A stretch of DNA of 51,185 nucleotides from Candidatus Paracaedibacteraceae bacterium UBA6184 (GTDB lineage: Bacteria > Pseudomonadota > Alphaproteobacteria > UBA6184), in the NCBI GenBank assembly GCA_002422845.1, contig DITM01000098.1:1-51185 (forward strand), given 5' to 3'. Position numbers and translations under genes: made by a program. Below are positions 8,378 to 18,050 of the stretch, piece by piece. The notes under the pieces are model-generated. The model was not told where the DNA came from. It saw only the letters and a program-made list of their open reading frames with translations, and ran no database searches. Numbering within the stretch: position 1 is the first letter of the stretch; every line of letters starts with the position of its first letter.

Positions 8378-9673
8378 ATGCGGTTATCTCGTTATTTTTT
8401 ACCTTTGATGAAAGAAACACCAGCAGACGCTCAAATTATATCCCATCGTTTAATGCACAGAGCTGGATTGATCCATAAGACCAGTGCTGGGATTTACAGC
8501 TGGTTACCCTTAGGCTTACGTGTCCTTGAAAACATTGAGCGCATTGTTCGAGAAGAACAGGATCGTATTGGCAACCATTACATCAAAATGTCAACCATTC
8601 AGCCAGCTGATTTGTGGATTGAAAGCGGACGGTATGATGCGTATGGTAAAGAAATGTTGCGTATCAAAGATCGCCATGATCGTGATTTCTTGTATGGTCC
8701 AACAAATGAAGAACAAGTAACTGATATTGTTCGAACGCATCTGAAAAGTTATAAAGATTTACCCTTAAATTTGTATCAGATCCAATGGAAATTCCGCGAT
8801 GAAATCAGACCTCGTTTTGGGGTGATGAGAGGCCGTGAATTTTTAATGAAAGACGGATACTCATTTGACATTAACTTTGAATCGGCAAAGAAAACCTATC
8901 AGGATATCTTTCAATCATACTTACGGACATTCCGTAGGCTTGGATTAACGGCGATTCCGGTTCAAGCAGATTCTGGTGCGATTGGTGGTAACATGAGCCA
9001 TGAATTCCAAATTTTAGCAGAGACGGGCGAAAGCACTGTGTATTACGATAAACGATATGAAGAATTAGCGAATAGTTCCCATATCGATTTTGAAGAATTA
9101 AGTAGTTTATATGCAGTGGATTCTGAAAAACATGATCCTGCCACCTGCCCTGTTCCTGAAGATCAATTGTTGATCAAAAAAGGGATTGAGGTGGGTCATA
9201 TATTCTATTTCGGGACAAAGTATTCAGCTGCCATGGGGTTAAAGGTTACAGGCTCTGATGGCAAGCCGTTTCATCCTGAAATGGGATCTTATGGCATTGG
9301 GGTCAGTCGTTTAGTGGGCGCGATTATTGAAGCGTCTCACGATGATAAAGGCATCATTTGGCCAGAAGCTGTGGCGCCATTTAAAGTGATGATTATCGAT
9401 TTAGTTAATTCCGATGATGCGACGTCGTCGATGGGATGTCAGTTGCATAAAGCCTTAATTAGTATGGGTATTGATGTTTTGTATGATGATCGCGATGAAC
9501 GTCCAGGGGTTAAATTTGCGACGGCCGATTTAATTGGTATTCCCTATCACGTCATCGTTGGAAAACGATCCACTGAAACAGGATTGGTTGAATTAAAACA
9601 TCGAAAAACCGGGCAAGTTCAAGAAATGACCATCGACCATGTGATTGAGAAATTTAAAAAGGACAAGTCATGA
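8378..9673 (+). CDS. proS: Prolyl-tRNA synthetase (short, alphaproteobacterial type)
   Basis: Charges tRNA-Pro in the cytoplasm. The class II core is present: TSAGIYSWLPLGLRVLENI (motif 1 region), FRDEIRPRFGVMRGREF (motif 2, about 139-156) and GSYGIGVSRLVGAI (motif 3). The C-terminal anticodon-binding domain follows (DDRDERPGVKFATADLIGIP). At 431 residues it lacks the ~180-residue editing insertion of E. coli ProRS, as usual for alphaproteobacteria. The ATG at 8378 (MRLSRYFLP) is chosen because earlier in-frame codons add non-conserved residues. Its TGA overlaps the start of lolC/E (ATGA), so the operon is proS-lolC/E-lolD-recG. Confidence 0.95.
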   Translation: MRLSRYFLPLMKETPADAQIISHRLMHRAGLIHKTSAGIYSWLPLGLRVLENIERIVREEQDRIGNHYIKMSTIQPADLWIESGRYDAYGKEMLRIKDRHDRDFLYGPTNEEQVTDIVRTHLKSYKDLPLNLYQIQWKFRDEIRPRFGVMRGREFLMKDGYSFDINFESAKKTYQDIFQSYLRTFRRLGLTAIPVQADSGAIGGNMSHEFQILAETGESTVYYDKRYEELANSSHIDFEELSSLYAVDSEKHDPATCPVPEDQLLIKKGIEVGHIFYFGTKYSAAMGLKVTGSDGKPFHPEMGSYGIGVSRLVGAIIEASHDDKGIIWPEAVAPFKVMIIDLVNSDDATSSMGCQLHKALISMGIDVLYDDRDERPGVKFATADLIGIPYHVIVGKRSTETGLVELKHRKTGQVQEMTIDHVIEKFKKDKS

Positions 9674-10917
9674 GTCCCATTTCCTGGGTTATAGCGCGTC
9701 GATATTTTAAAAGCCGCAAAAGCGACGGATTTGTATCCATGATGAGCGGCTTTTCAATGGTGGGCATCGCATTAGGGGTGGCCACTTTGATTGTCGTTAT
9801 GGCGGTTATGACTGGATTGCGCGATGACTTAATGGATCGAGTCCTGGGATTTAGAGGGCATTTAAACATTGTCCCAACCTCTGGAGTCGTGGAATTAAAA
9901 AACTACCTTCCCTTACAACAAGAACTTGCAAAATACCCCTTTGTGACGTCTGCTGTTCCTGTATTAGAACAACATACGTTGATCACAATTAAGGATCATT
10001 TTCAGGGTGCTATTGTTCATGGTATGAATTTTAATGATTTAAAAACACAATCTCTGGTGGGGCAGAAAGTCATCATGGGGGAAATTCCTTTAGATGAAAA
10101 AGCTACCGGTGTTGGGATTGGAAAGATCATGGCCGATAAGTATGCATTGGACATTGGGGATCAAATTACCTTTGTAAACCCGATGGGTGTTCAAGGGCCC
10201 TTTGGTCCGATGCCAAGAACTGGTACCTATTCCATTGCATTTATATTCGATGTTGGGTACCGCGAATTGGATGCCAATTTTGTATTTATGCCACTGCCGA
10301 TTGCTCAATCTTTTTATAACTTTGAAGGGGCTGTGACGGGGGTAGAGATTCGCGTTGATATTCCTGACAATGCAGGATCCTATGCAAAGGATCTAAGACG
10401 CGCCTCTGAAGATCGTTATAACGTATATGATTGGCAGAAAATTAATACGGGATTTGTGGCATCATTAAAGATTCAACAACAGGTCTTTTTCTTGATATTA
10501 AGCATGATCATTTTAATTGCAGCCTTTAACATTATTTCAAGTTTAACAATGTTAGTGCAACGCAAAACCAAAGACATTGCAATCTTGCGTACCATGGGTA
10601 TGGGGCGTAATGCATTGATTCAAATCTTTATGATTATGGGGTCATTGATTGGAACCGTTGGGACGATTCTTGGAGTTGGGTTAGGATTATTGCTATCGCT
10701 TAACCTGAACACAATTCGTTTGTGGATTGAAAAACTAATCGGTGTTCGATTGTATTATGAAGAAGTCTATTGGCTGACGCATTTACCTGCAAAAGTTATC
10801 ACCAGCGATGTCGTAACAATTACGTGTATGTCATTGTTAATATCATTCCTTGCAACACTGTATCCAGCGTGGCGAGCGGCAAAATTAGACCCTGTGGAGG
10901 CACTTCGTTATGAATAA
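9670..10917 (+). CDS. lolC: Lipoprotein-releasing ABC transporter permease (LolC/LolE)
   Basis: Inner-membrane permease that, with LolD, extracts outer-membrane-bound lipoproteins and hands them to LolA. Opening WVIARRYFKSRKSDGFVSMMSGFSM and the first TM segment (IALGVATLIVVMAVMTGL) are typical of the family. A ~200-residue periplasmic domain follows, then three TM segments (about 275-300, 320-345, 375-400) with MLVQRKTKDIAILRTMG between. The end is YPAWRAAKLDPVEALRYE. There is one permease gene here rather than a lolC/lolE pair, as in many alphaproteobacteria, so a homodimer is likely. It overlaps proS by 4 bases and lolD by 8. Confidence 0.93.
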   Translation: MSPISWVIARRYFKSRKSDGFVSMMSGFSMVGIALGVATLIVVMAVMTGLRDDLMDRVLGFRGHLNIVPTSGVVELKNYLPLQQELAKYPFVTSAVPVLEQHTLITIKDHFQGAIVHGMNFNDLKTQSLVGQKVIMGEIPLDEKATGVGIGKIMADKYALDIGDQITFVNPMGVQGPFGPMPRTGTYSIAFIFDVGYRELDANFVFMPLPIAQSFYNFEGAVTGVEIRVDIPDNAGSYAKDLRRASEDRYNVYDWQKINTGFVASLKIQQQVFFLILSMIILIAAFNIISSLTMLVQRKTKDIAILRTMGMGRNALIQIFMIMGSLIGTVGTILGVGLGLLLSLNLNTIRLWIEKLIGVRLYYEEVYWLTHLPAKVITSDVVTITCMSLLISFLATLYPAWRAAKLDPVEALRYE

Positions 10918-11614
10918 CAAACCTTATGTAAGTGTAACTGGGTTAAAGAAAATCTATGGTGCCAAGCAAAACCAACTGCTGGTTCTAGAAGACGTTGAGT
11001 TAGAATTGTATCCAGGTGAAATCGTTGGATTGGTCGCACCTTCGGGTACTGGAAAATCAACGCTGCTGCACCAGATTGGTTTGTTAGAAAAACCAACAGC
11101 CGGTGACATTCGTGTTATGGATTCGATGACGGCAAAACTATCTGATAAAGAGCGTACGTCATTGCGTTTGAATCATTTGGGGTTTGTATATCAGTTCCAT
11201 CATTTGTTGCCCGAATTTACGGCGTTGGAAAACATCATGATGCCACAACTTATTCAGGGGACAGATTATAAAGCAGCAAAAGAACGAGCCATGTTTTTAT
11301 TGGAACGATTGAATGTGCACCATCGTTATACGCACCGCCCCTCTGAATTATCAGGTGGTGAGCAACAACGCGTCGCGATATTAAGGGCGCTTGCGAATGC
11401 ACCCAACATATTATTGGCAGATGAGCCCACTGGAAATTTAGATGAAAATACGGCACAGATTGTATTTGAAGAATTGATTCATTTGGTGCGAACACATAAT
11501 ATGACCGCATTGATTGCAACGCATAACTTGGAATTAGCTAAAAAAATGGATAGAGTGATTACAATTAAAGAGCGGAAAGTAAGACCGTGGATATCACCAT
11601 CAGACCCGATTTAA
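10910..11614 (+). CDS. lolD: Lipoprotein-releasing ABC transporter ATPase LolD
   Basis: The 234-residue ATPase partner of the upstream permease. Walker A is APSGTGKST (about 43-51; most homologues have GPSGSGKS), the Q-loop is YQFHHLLPEF, the ABC signature LSGGEQQRVA is near 146, and Walker B plus D-loop are ILLADEPTGNLD near 167. The H-loop is IATHN. It overlaps the permease gene by 8 bases and recG by 28, so it is read within one tight operon. Confidence 0.93.
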   Translation: MNNKPYVSVTGLKKIYGAKQNQLLVLEDVELELYPGEIVGLVAPSGTGKSTLLHQIGLLEKPTAGDIRVMDSMTAKLSDKERTSLRLNHLGFVYQFHHLLPEFTALENIMMPQLIQGTDYKAAKERAMFLLERLNVHHRYTHRPSELSGGEQQRVAILRALANAPNILLADEPTGNLDENTAQIVFEELIHLVRTHNMTALIATHNLELAKKMDRVITIKERKVRPWISPSDPI

Positions 11615-13698
11615 TACTGTTTGAACCGGTTGCGCGTCGGTTAAAGTTATCCCCTTATCACAAGGGGATTTTGGCGCGTCTGAATATTTTCACGGTTAAA
11701 GACCTGTTGTTTCATCTGCCAAATTCTGTTCAATCTCAGCGATTTTTTCAAACGATTCAAGACTTAAAAGCGTTTTATTCTGACCCCAAAAACTTGTCCA
11801 TAAAAGCTGGAATTATTGGTGAGATTGTTGTTCATGAAACGACAAAGGTCAACCATATTCCAACCCGCGTTGTCGTAAAGGATGCAACTGGGGGCATGGA
11901 GATTGTATTCTTTCACATCAAACCCTCGTATTTGCTTACCAAATTACCTGTGGGGCGGCGGTTTGCATTCGGGGGATCGATCAATACTTATTTGGGGCGG
12001 ATTCATATGGTACAGCCAGACGTCATGTTAGACCCCTTGCAGAAAAGCACGCTAGAGGGAAATGACCGAGTTTATGGGCTGACAAAAGGGTTGAGTCAGA
12101 ATTTCTTTCGAAAAGTAATGCCGAGCATTATTGAGGCATTACCAGACACCCCTGAATGGGATGAAACAACTGTAAAAGAACGTGATTGGCCACGGTGGAC
12201 AACCGCCATAAAATCATTGCATTGTGCAGATTCTGATATGGATTTAGCGCCAACCACCCCTGCCCGCCAGCGGTTAGCTTATGATGAGTTTTTAGCCCAT
12301 CAAGTGTCGATGATTGTATTAAAACAAGCCTATCATCGTGCGGCAGGCATTTCAAAAATAGCTCCAGGATTGTTGGTTCAAAAAGCCTTAGAGCTTATAC
12401 CTTTTACACTGACAAAGGCTCAGGTGATGGCGCTAAACCAAACCGTAGACGACTTAAAAGACACACACCAAATGCATCGATTAATTCAAGGTGATGTGGG
12501 GAGTGGTAAAACGATCGTGGCTTTGTTGGCCATGTTGCAAACGGTGGAGTCCGGATTTCAGACGACATTACTGGCGCCAACGGATATTTTGGCACGTCAA
12601 CATTTTGCAACGATCAAACCACTGTGTGATCAATTGGGTGTTGAGATTCGCTTGTTTACTGGGCGTGATAAAATAAAAGAACGACGGTTAAACAATGAAG
12701 ATTTGCAATCGGGTAAGATTCAAATTGCGGTGGGAACCCATGCGTTGATTCAAGAAACCATCCAGTTTCAAAATTTGGGACTTGCGGTTGTGGATGAGCA
12801 ACATAAGTTTGGAGTGGCTCAGCGTGCGGCGCTATCTGAAAAAGGACAGTTTGTTGATACCTTATTTATGAGCGCAACACCGATTCCACGGACAATTGTG
12901 TTGGCACGATATGGCGACTTGGATGTGTCGATCATTGGGGAGAAACCTCCAGGTCGTAAGGATATTAAGACATTGGTGATGCCTGCGACAAAGGAATCAG
13001 AATTGATCACTTCCCTTGATCGATCCATCAATAGCAACAATCAGATTTACTGGGTATGTCCCTTGATTGAAGAATCTGAGGTATTAGATCTAACTGCATC
13101 AGAAGATCGATATAAGCATTTGTGTGAAGCCCTGCCCCATCGTCGAATTGGAATGGTTCATGGGCGTATGAAAGGTCCTGAAAAAGACGCCGTGATGGCC
13201 GAATTTAAATTGGGAAATTTAGATATTTTAGTCGCCACAACGGTGATTGAAGTGGGGGTTGATGTTCCAAAAGCCACAGTTATGGTCATTGAACATGCAG
13301 AACGATTTGGGTTGGCTCAATTGCATCAATTGCGGGGACGAATCGGTCGTAATGATCAAGAATCGACCTGCATTTTACTATATGCCAAAAATCCAACAGA
13401 GATTGCTCAAGCACGATTAAAAATCATGCGCGAAACCAATGATGGCTTTAAAATCGCAGAAGAAGACTTAAAATTACGTGGCGGTGGTGAAGTTGCAAGC
13501 ACACGTCAAAGCGGCTTTCCCGATTATATTTTTGGCGACCCATTTGAACACAGTCAATTAATGGAACTTGCGTATAGCAAAGCAACCCAGCTACTAAAGG
13601 AAAATTCCGATTTAAGTGGACTTCATGGCGACGCGGTGCGTCTATTATTAAAGTTATTCAATCGGGATGATACATTACGGTATGTTCGATCGGGTTAA
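11587..13698 (+). CDS. recG: ATP-dependent DNA helicase RecG
   Basis: A 703-residue superfamily 2 helicase that remodels stalled forks and branched DNA. An N-terminal wedge/OB domain includes LLFHLPNSVQ. The motor has Walker A GDVGSGKT (about 302), motif II DEQHKFG (RecG-type DEQH, about 401), motif III MSATPIPRT, and the second RecA domain with HGRMKGPEKD, VATTVIEVGVDVP and QLHQLRGRIGR. The C-terminal part has the RecG sequence DLKLRGGGEVASTRQSGFPD. The proposed start is a GTG at 11587, 28 bases inside lolD; a later start would trim the wedge only slightly. Confidence 0.94.
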   Translation: MDITIRPDLILFEPVARRLKLSPYHKGILARLNIFTVKDLLFHLPNSVQSQRFFQTIQDLKAFYSDPKNLSIKAGIIGEIVVHETTKVNHIPTRVVVKDATGGMEIVFFHIKPSYLLTKLPVGRRFAFGGSINTYLGRIHMVQPDVMLDPLQKSTLEGNDRVYGLTKGLSQNFFRKVMPSIIEALPDTPEWDETTVKERDWPRWTTAIKSLHCADSDMDLAPTTPARQRLAYDEFLAHQVSMIVLKQAYHRAAGISKIAPGLLVQKALELIPFTLTKAQVMALNQTVDDLKDTHQMHRLIQGDVGSGKTIVALLAMLQTVESGFQTTLLAPTDILARQHFATIKPLCDQLGVEIRLFTGRDKIKERRLNNEDLQSGKIQIAVGTHALIQETIQFQNLGLAVVDEQHKFGVAQRAALSEKGQFVDTLFMSATPIPRTIVLARYGDLDVSIIGEKPPGRKDIKTLVMPATKESELITSLDRSINSNNQIYWVCPLIEESEVLDLTASEDRYKHLCEALPHRRIGMVHGRMKGPEKDAVMAEFKLGNLDILVATTVIEVGVDVPKATVMVIEHAERFGLAQLHQLRGRIGRNDQESTCILLYAKNPTEIAQARLKIMRETNDGFKIAEEDLKLRGGGEVASTRQSGFPDYIFGDPFEHSQLMELAYSKATQLLKENSDLSGLHGDAVRLLLKLFNRDDTLRYVRSG

Positions 13699-13869
13699 TA
13701 CAACATGACACTGCCCAACGTGCCATTGGATCCATTAGGTTTATCCGGTTGTAAAAACTGAATCCTACCGTTTTTGGATAAAATCCATGTTCGATCACTT
13801 CGGATCTCTAATGGATGCAACGGCACGTTGCCTAATGGGTGCAGCGTCACGCTGCATCCGTTATTGACT
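13699..13869. repeat. Intergenic REP-like palindromes
   Basis: No gene is visible in this short stretch. It holds short palindromic units of the dispersed GCAACG-N3-CGTTGC type: GCAACGGCACGTTGC at about 13817-13831 and a diverged GCAGCGTCACGCTGC at about 13842-13856, each with a flanking ATGGATGCA or GCATCC. Transcripts of recG and of the convergent secreted-protein gene would both end here, so the hairpins may serve as bidirectional 3' ends. Confidence 0.65.
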
Positions 13870-14214
13870 TTAAAACTGCGTTGATTCTAACTGTTTCTTT
13901 TCCTTTGCCAGTTTTTTAAGCTCACGTTTTAGTTTTTTTAATTCCAGATCACATTTGTTACGGTTGATTTGTTTTTGTGCTTTCAATGCCTTTAATTGTA
14001 AGGATTCCGGTTTGGTTAAATCACGTTGATCGCTATAATCTAATAACGCCAACTGACCCAAAATACTATCGTGGCTTTCCTTATTAATACGTATTTTCTC
14101 TTCAATGCGACTAAAGTTAGCCTGATACTGTTGTGTTGGGGAATGTGGATGATAATCTGCTGCAGATAGGGCTGAAATTGAGCCCATTAGACAAACAATA
14201 AGAAATCGATTCAT
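13870..14214 (-). CDS. Small secreted coiled-coil protein
   Basis: A 114-residue protein with a signal peptide (MNRFLIVCLMGSISALSAA, cleavage likely after SAA). The mature part is highly charged and helical. Its last 50 residues (CDLELKKLKRELKKLAKEKK) should form a coiled coil. GGAGACGCC lies just upstream of the ATG, a good ribosome binding site. No family recognised. It is the first of many exported small proteins in the phage-remnant region. Confidence 0.6.
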   Translation of the reverse strand: MNRFLIVCLMGSISALSAADYHPHSPTQQYQANFSRIEEKIRINKESHDSILGQLALLDYSDQRDLTKPESLQLKALKAQKQINRNKCDLELKKLKRELKKLAKEKKQLESTQF

Positions 14215-14289
14215 AATGGCGTCTCCTTATATCAAAACTTATGATAATCAATAAAAGTTAACAAACGATTAATTTGTCAAATTAACCGT

Positions 14290-14607
14290 TTATTCTTGTT
14301 CATATTTTTGCGTTAAGGCGCTCTCAACTTCTGAAAGTTTTAATTCCATCTGACGTCGAACTTCTGCAGTTGGTGGCGCAATGCTTCGAGTTCGTTGTGA
14401 TTTCATTAAGCTCATGCGAAGTCGATGTCTTTGACATTTAAGGTTGGTAACTGTCAAATTATGTATATTGTGTTCCAATTGTTTCAATGCCGACGAAGGT
14501 ACTTCAGATGCGTTAAGGGGCTCATCTATCGGAGGTAAGTTTTCCTTGCTGGCATTCACTGTGCAAACGCTTAAAACACCTAAAACTGTTAAACGAATAT
14601 AAAACAT
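14290..14607 (-). CDS. Small secreted protein
   Basis: A 105-residue protein with a signal peptide (FYIRLTVLGVLSVCTVNAS), followed by a proline-rich linker (LPPIDEPLNASEVPSSA) and a helical basic/acidic C-terminus (RRQMELKLSEVESALTQKY). In layout it resembles the downstream 114-residue protein: signal peptide, short linker, charged helix. They may be distant paralogues. No family recognised. Confidence 0.55.
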   Translation of the reverse strand: MFYIRLTVLGVLSVCTVNASKENLPPIDEPLNASEVPSSALKQLEHNIHNLTVTNLKCQRHRLRMSLMKSQRTRSIAPPTAEVRRQMELKLSEVESALTQKYEQE

Positions 14608-14754
14608 AATGATGTCTCTGGGAAATAATTAACCCAATATACACATAAATCCTTAACAACTAATTAAGTAGAGTGGCAACATGCACTACCATCGGATCAT
14701 CTAATGGATAAAGTGGCACGTTGCCTTATGGGGCCAGGGATCATCCCTGCTTGC

Positions 14755-15279
14755 TTATTTTGAGTTTTGTTTTAAAGCCCCCGTTAATAAATCGATCAAA
14801 TGTGATTCTTTTTCTTTACTGCCTCGTGATGATCCAAATTCAAAGGCATAGGCATCTTTTAAACACGATCCAAAAATACCAGCAATAGTGGATACGATGC
14901 CAATGACTTCCCCCGATAAAGACATTTTAAAAATGGTCAAGGCAGCTAAACACCCCATTAACCCAAGTAATGCGCTTAAAACCATGATATCTCCTCTAAA
15001 ATTTCTTCGACCTGTTTGAAACAACGACGTATCCCGATGACGAGCATTTGACCGATCTTCCACCATTAGTTTATCAATCTCACGTTGAAATTGAAGCTGC
15101 GCTTCGGGTGAGTTTCGCAACGTATTCCGCATATGGTTCATATCCTGCGTTCCTGTCAGACTTTGTGCGGTTTCTACAATTTTTTCCGCAACGTCTCCGG
15201 AATCATTCCCGCCCACTAACTTTGCAATAATTGGGGCAAATTCTAAAAGTCCTAAAGCCATGGTTACAAATGATGACAT
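14755..15279 (-). CDS. Phage holin of the GTA three-TM type
   Basis: A 174-residue membrane protein. It has a hydrophobic N-terminal helix (MALGLLEFAPIIAKLVGG), a long polar middle (LTGTQDMNHMRNTLRNSPEA, then DRSNARHRDTS) and two adjacent TM helices at about 98-118 and 123-140. The tail motif FGSSRGSKEK matches the FGSS-GS-K tail I associate with the GTA holin_3TM family. Holins open the inner membrane so that the lysin can reach peptidoglycan. The SleB-type lysin gene is 2.8 kb downstream of this start in phage order, separated by inserted secreted genes. AAAGGAGAACTTTAC precedes the ATG, a strong ribosome binding site. Confidence 0.8.
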   Translation of the reverse strand: MSSFVTMALGLLEFAPIIAKLVGGNDSGDVAEKIVETAQSLTGTQDMNHMRNTLRNSPEAQLQFQREIDKLMVEDRSNARHRDTSLFQTGRRNFRGDIMVLSALLGLMGCLAALTIFKMSLSGEVIGIVSTIAGIFGSCLKDAYAFEFGSSRGSKEKESHLIDLLTGALKQNSK

Positions 15280-15307
15280 GTAAAGTTCTCCTTTAATTTA
15301 GGTTAAA

Positions 15308-15332
15308 AAAAACCTCCCATAAAGGGAGGGGT
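15308..15332 (-). terminator. Intrinsic terminator
   Basis: On the minus strand, CCTCCC-TTTAT-GGGAGG is followed by eight T. It lies between the 136-residue secreted gene and the holin gene, so it would end the upstream transcript before the holin. Confidence 0.8.
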
Positions 15333-15447
15333 TAACATCAAGTCGGCTTGCAGATGCAAGGCCGTGGGTTAGAACCTGTTAGCGGCTCTATACGCTATCC
15401 AGGTCGGGCGGGCTATCAAAAGCCTCCGAAGCGGTAAGCAAAGAAGC

Positions 15448-15858
15448 CTATTTAAGGGATGATTGCAGTTCATTTAAAATACCTCTGGCAGTTGCTTTTT
15501 GTTCTTCCGTTGCAGTAGCGTGAGTTGCGACCGCCATCAAAACAAGAATAGCTTTACCTTTATAAGCAACTCCACACATGTCAAGCCCTTCTGCCGCCAG
15601 TATTTTCCAGTCTAAATCAGTCTCGCTGCGTGCATCAGCAAGAATATCATTATATACCCAAGCTGCAAGATCTAACTGATGTAGCTTTGCTAATTTATCA
15701 GCGCACGAGATTCTTATAGCAAGTCTTTTTTCTGGATTTGTTGCGATTAAATGATACCGTTGGATTTTTACTTCGTTTGCTTCCCGTAAGGGTAAATCTG
15801 CTCCTCTTATCACTGAAATTGAGCTAAGAAGCATAAGTATTGATATGTAGTTTAGCAT
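15448..15858 (-). CDS. Secreted helical-repeat protein
   Basis: A 136-residue protein with a signal peptide (MLNYISILMLLSSISVIRGA). The mature part is all-helical with a TPR-like look: RLAIRISCADKLAKLHQLD, then LAAWVYNDILADA, WKILAAEGLDMCG and KGKAILVLMAVATHA, each about 30 residues apart. AGGACTTATGAATGC surrounds the start. It is divergent from the next secreted gene (15946) across an 87-base gap holding both promoters. Between this gene and the holin, about 15340-15445 contains a GGCTTGCAGATGCAAGGCC hairpin of unknown role. No family recognised. Confidence 0.6.
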   Translation of the reverse strand: MLNYISILMLLSSISVIRGADLPLREANEVKIQRYHLIATNPEKRLAIRISCADKLAKLHQLDLAAWVYNDILADARSETDLDWKILAAEGLDMCGVAYKGKAILVLMAVATHATATEEQKATARGILNELQSSLK

Positions 15859-15945
15859 TCATAAGTCCTATGTTATGTACACGTTAATATGTTGTTAAGC
15901 GATTTTAAGCTATGATATTATTTAAGCATAGAATGGAGAAAAATA

Positions 15946-16386
15946 ATGAAACAAAATATTCTATTTGCAATCGCATTTTTCACACTAAGTTTTACAGTTA
16001 CTATTGCCGCTGATCCCCAAGAAGAACCTATTTCTGATTCTGCCCCAACAACGGCACTTGTCGAAAAAATAAACGGACTTTCGCCTAAAAAAGCAAAAAG
16101 ACCGAATCCTTTGAATTTTTCGGCAGATTTTGGTTCAACTCAGAACCCAAAAGATGCATTGTCTGAAAAAATCAAACACTCTGTAGTGCAACTGAGTCTA
16201 AAGGGCAAAGAAATCGCACTTAAAATCTTCACATACGAAAATATGAACGCAGTGAAGGTCTTTATAATCTCAGCTACCATTACGTGTTTTTGGGCAGCCG
16301 GCGAATTTATAAAATGGGTTTTTAATAGGCTAAACTCTTTACGAATTACATTTGCTGCTCCTAAACTTACAGAAAAAACAAGTTAA
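15946..16386 (+). CDS. Exported protein with one TM segment
   Basis: A 146-residue protein. A signal peptide (NILFAIAFFTLSFTVTIAA) precedes a proline/serine-rich stretch, and a hydrophobic segment at about 105-125 (VFIISATITCFWAAGEFIKW) should anchor it in a membrane. GGAGAAAAATA precedes the ATG. It is read on the plus strand, against the phage genes, together with the next gene 30 bases downstream. No family recognised. Confidence 0.6.
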   Translation: MKQNILFAIAFFTLSFTVTIAADPQEEPISDSAPTTALVEKINGLSPKKAKRPNPLNFSADFGSTQNPKDALSEKIKHSVVQLSLKGKEIALKIFTYENMNAVKVFIISATITCFWAAGEFIKWVFNRLNSLRITFAAPKLTEKTS

Positions 16387-16416
16387 TCTTTTGTTTTAAA
16401 CGATACGCAAAGCAGA

Positions 16417-17490
16417 ATGAGATTTACCATTTTTTGTATGATTTTTGTATGCATTGTTATACAGAATCATCCTGCATGTTCAGCTGCTGCTCTTCAAACA
16501 GAGTGGCGATTGGACTATTCTTCTGGAGACGGCGTTCGAATCGATTCCACTAATGCTGAATTAGAACGGTATTCGTTTCAAACCGTATCAAACCTTAGAC
16601 TTTCTCCTGCAGATCCAAAATGTATTTTAGGAGATCTTCATTATACCCGAAAAAATGGGCATCCTTTGACGTTAACATTTCAATCAACTTTAGAAACATA
16701 TAAAACGTCTCATCAAGATGATGCCGCATTAAAGCTAACGGTACTCGTCTATCGACTGTGTGTTTTTGCGCGTAAATCCTATCATCTACCTGCAGACATT
16801 ATATCAACTACGCCGTATGAGATCATCCAAAACAGTATAATGTATTCTAATGTTAGAATAGATGAACTCTCATTAATCGCAACCGCCACACAACAAAACC
16901 GATATAAACGCCCTCTGGATAGTTCTGAATATGTGCAATCTCGCCAAATAACCGCACCGATTAAACAAACGGTATTAAGGTATACCTATATGGATAAACA
17001 AAGAGAATGCTATCCGACGCATCATTTAACAGCACATCATGAAGACTATGAATTGCTAAATAAACAGGTTGTGTCAACTCAACCTGTTGCTTATAAACGA
17101 GTCTCAATAGGAACGATGAATCCATCCAACATAGAGCGTATAACTCCTGATCGTGCCTCTGTAGAGGTCACTGAAGAATGGCTTCGTCCTGGAATAAAAG
17201 AGGTTATTCAACTTTCACGACGCATAGAGCTTCCAGTAACAATTGAAACAACCTATGAACATGATGATGCTAACCTAAGATCAACTAAACTATCAAGATT
17301 CTGTGTACGGCATCAATCTAATACAATAACAGTTTCCCAAACATCTGAAATTATTTTGTATTATAAAGAGTTTAGAGTACTTGATTTAACTAAGAACTTG
17401 AATTATAGACGCCCTGGTGGATCGATTTACGTAAAAAACCCCAGCTCTCCTAAAAATGATGACGGGGATGATGGGTTTGAGTTGCTATAA
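16417..17490 (+). CDS. Secreted beta-rich protein of unknown function
   Basis: A 357-residue protein with a signal peptide (FCMIFVCIVIQNHPACSAA). The mature part is rich in alternating hydrophobic/polar strands and in Tyr, Thr and Arg. The C-terminus is an acidic tail (NDDGDDGFELL). Only four cysteines are seen outside the signal. It follows the 146-residue exported protein by 30 bases and is probably in one transcript with it. Its stop nearly touches the stop of the convergent gene at 17492. No family recognised. Confidence 0.6.
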   Translation: MRFTIFCMIFVCIVIQNHPACSAAALQTEWRLDYSSGDGVRIDSTNAELERYSFQTVSNLRLSPADPKCILGDLHYTRKNGHPLTLTFQSTLETYKTSHQDDAALKLTVLVYRLCVFARKSYHLPADIISTTPYEIIQNSIMYSNVRIDELSLIATATQQNRYKRPLDSSEYVQSRQITAPIKQTVLRYTYMDKQRECYPTHHLTAHHEDYELLNKQVVSTQPVAYKRVSIGTMNPSNIERITPDRASVEVTEEWLRPGIKEVIQLSRRIELPVTIETTYEHDDANLRSTKLSRFCVRHQSNTITVSQTSEIILYYKEFRVLDLTKNLNYRRPGGSIYVKNPSSPKNDDGDDGFELL

Positions 17491-17491
17491 A

Positions 17492-17983
17492 TCACACATT
17501 AGGCATGCAAATCTGCATAAACTCTTTAATAATTTTCAAAGTTTTTGAACCAACACTTTGACGCTGTTCATCAGACATACTCTCAAAAATTGGATCCAGC
17601 AGTGATGTTGCCGATTCAACTTTAACAGTAGCTTCAGCAAAGTCCCCTAAGTTAACTAAATAATAAATCTCTGCTTGTAATGAGTGTAAATATAAACGCA
17701 AATTCATCATTGTTTGATCATTCGCTGAGGTCCTATAAGCAGAAATCAATAGACTTAAGTCCGCATTCGGATCAATATCTTTTTCACCAATAGAATTCCA
17801 TTGCCTTAGACTCGCATTCGAATCTATATCCTCCTCAACAGTCGTACTCAATAGAGTTAAACCAACAGAGCTAGCTACACTTAAGCCAGGATTTTGCTCT
17901 CCATTTTTTTCACCAACAGAATCAGCTGCAATCACTGCAGATATACTTATCCCCAATGCAATGAATAATGATTTGATCGCCAT
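17492..17983 (-). CDS. Secreted helical protein
   Basis: A 163-residue protein starting at the ATG at 17983, chosen because TAAGGAATT lies about nine bases upstream and the signal peptide begins there (AIKSLFIALGISISAVIAA). Two similar short segments follow: SNASLRQWNSIGEKDIDPNA contains a repeat of the EEDIDSNASL type. The rest is helical (YLHSLQAEIYYLVNLGDFAE, TPR-like). No family recognised. Confidence 0.58.
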   Translation of the reverse strand: MAIKSLFIALGISISAVIAADSVGEKNGEQNPGLSVASSVGLTLLSTTVEEDIDSNASLRQWNSIGEKDIDPNADLSLLISAYRTSANDQTMMNLRLYLHSLQAEIYYLVNLGDFAEATVKVESATSLLDPIFESMSDEQRQSVGSKTLKIIKEFMQICMPNV

Positions 17984-18050
17984 GATGATATAATTCCTTA
18001 TTAAATAATAATTAACAGAGCATAACACCTAGAAAATATTTAATAAATTG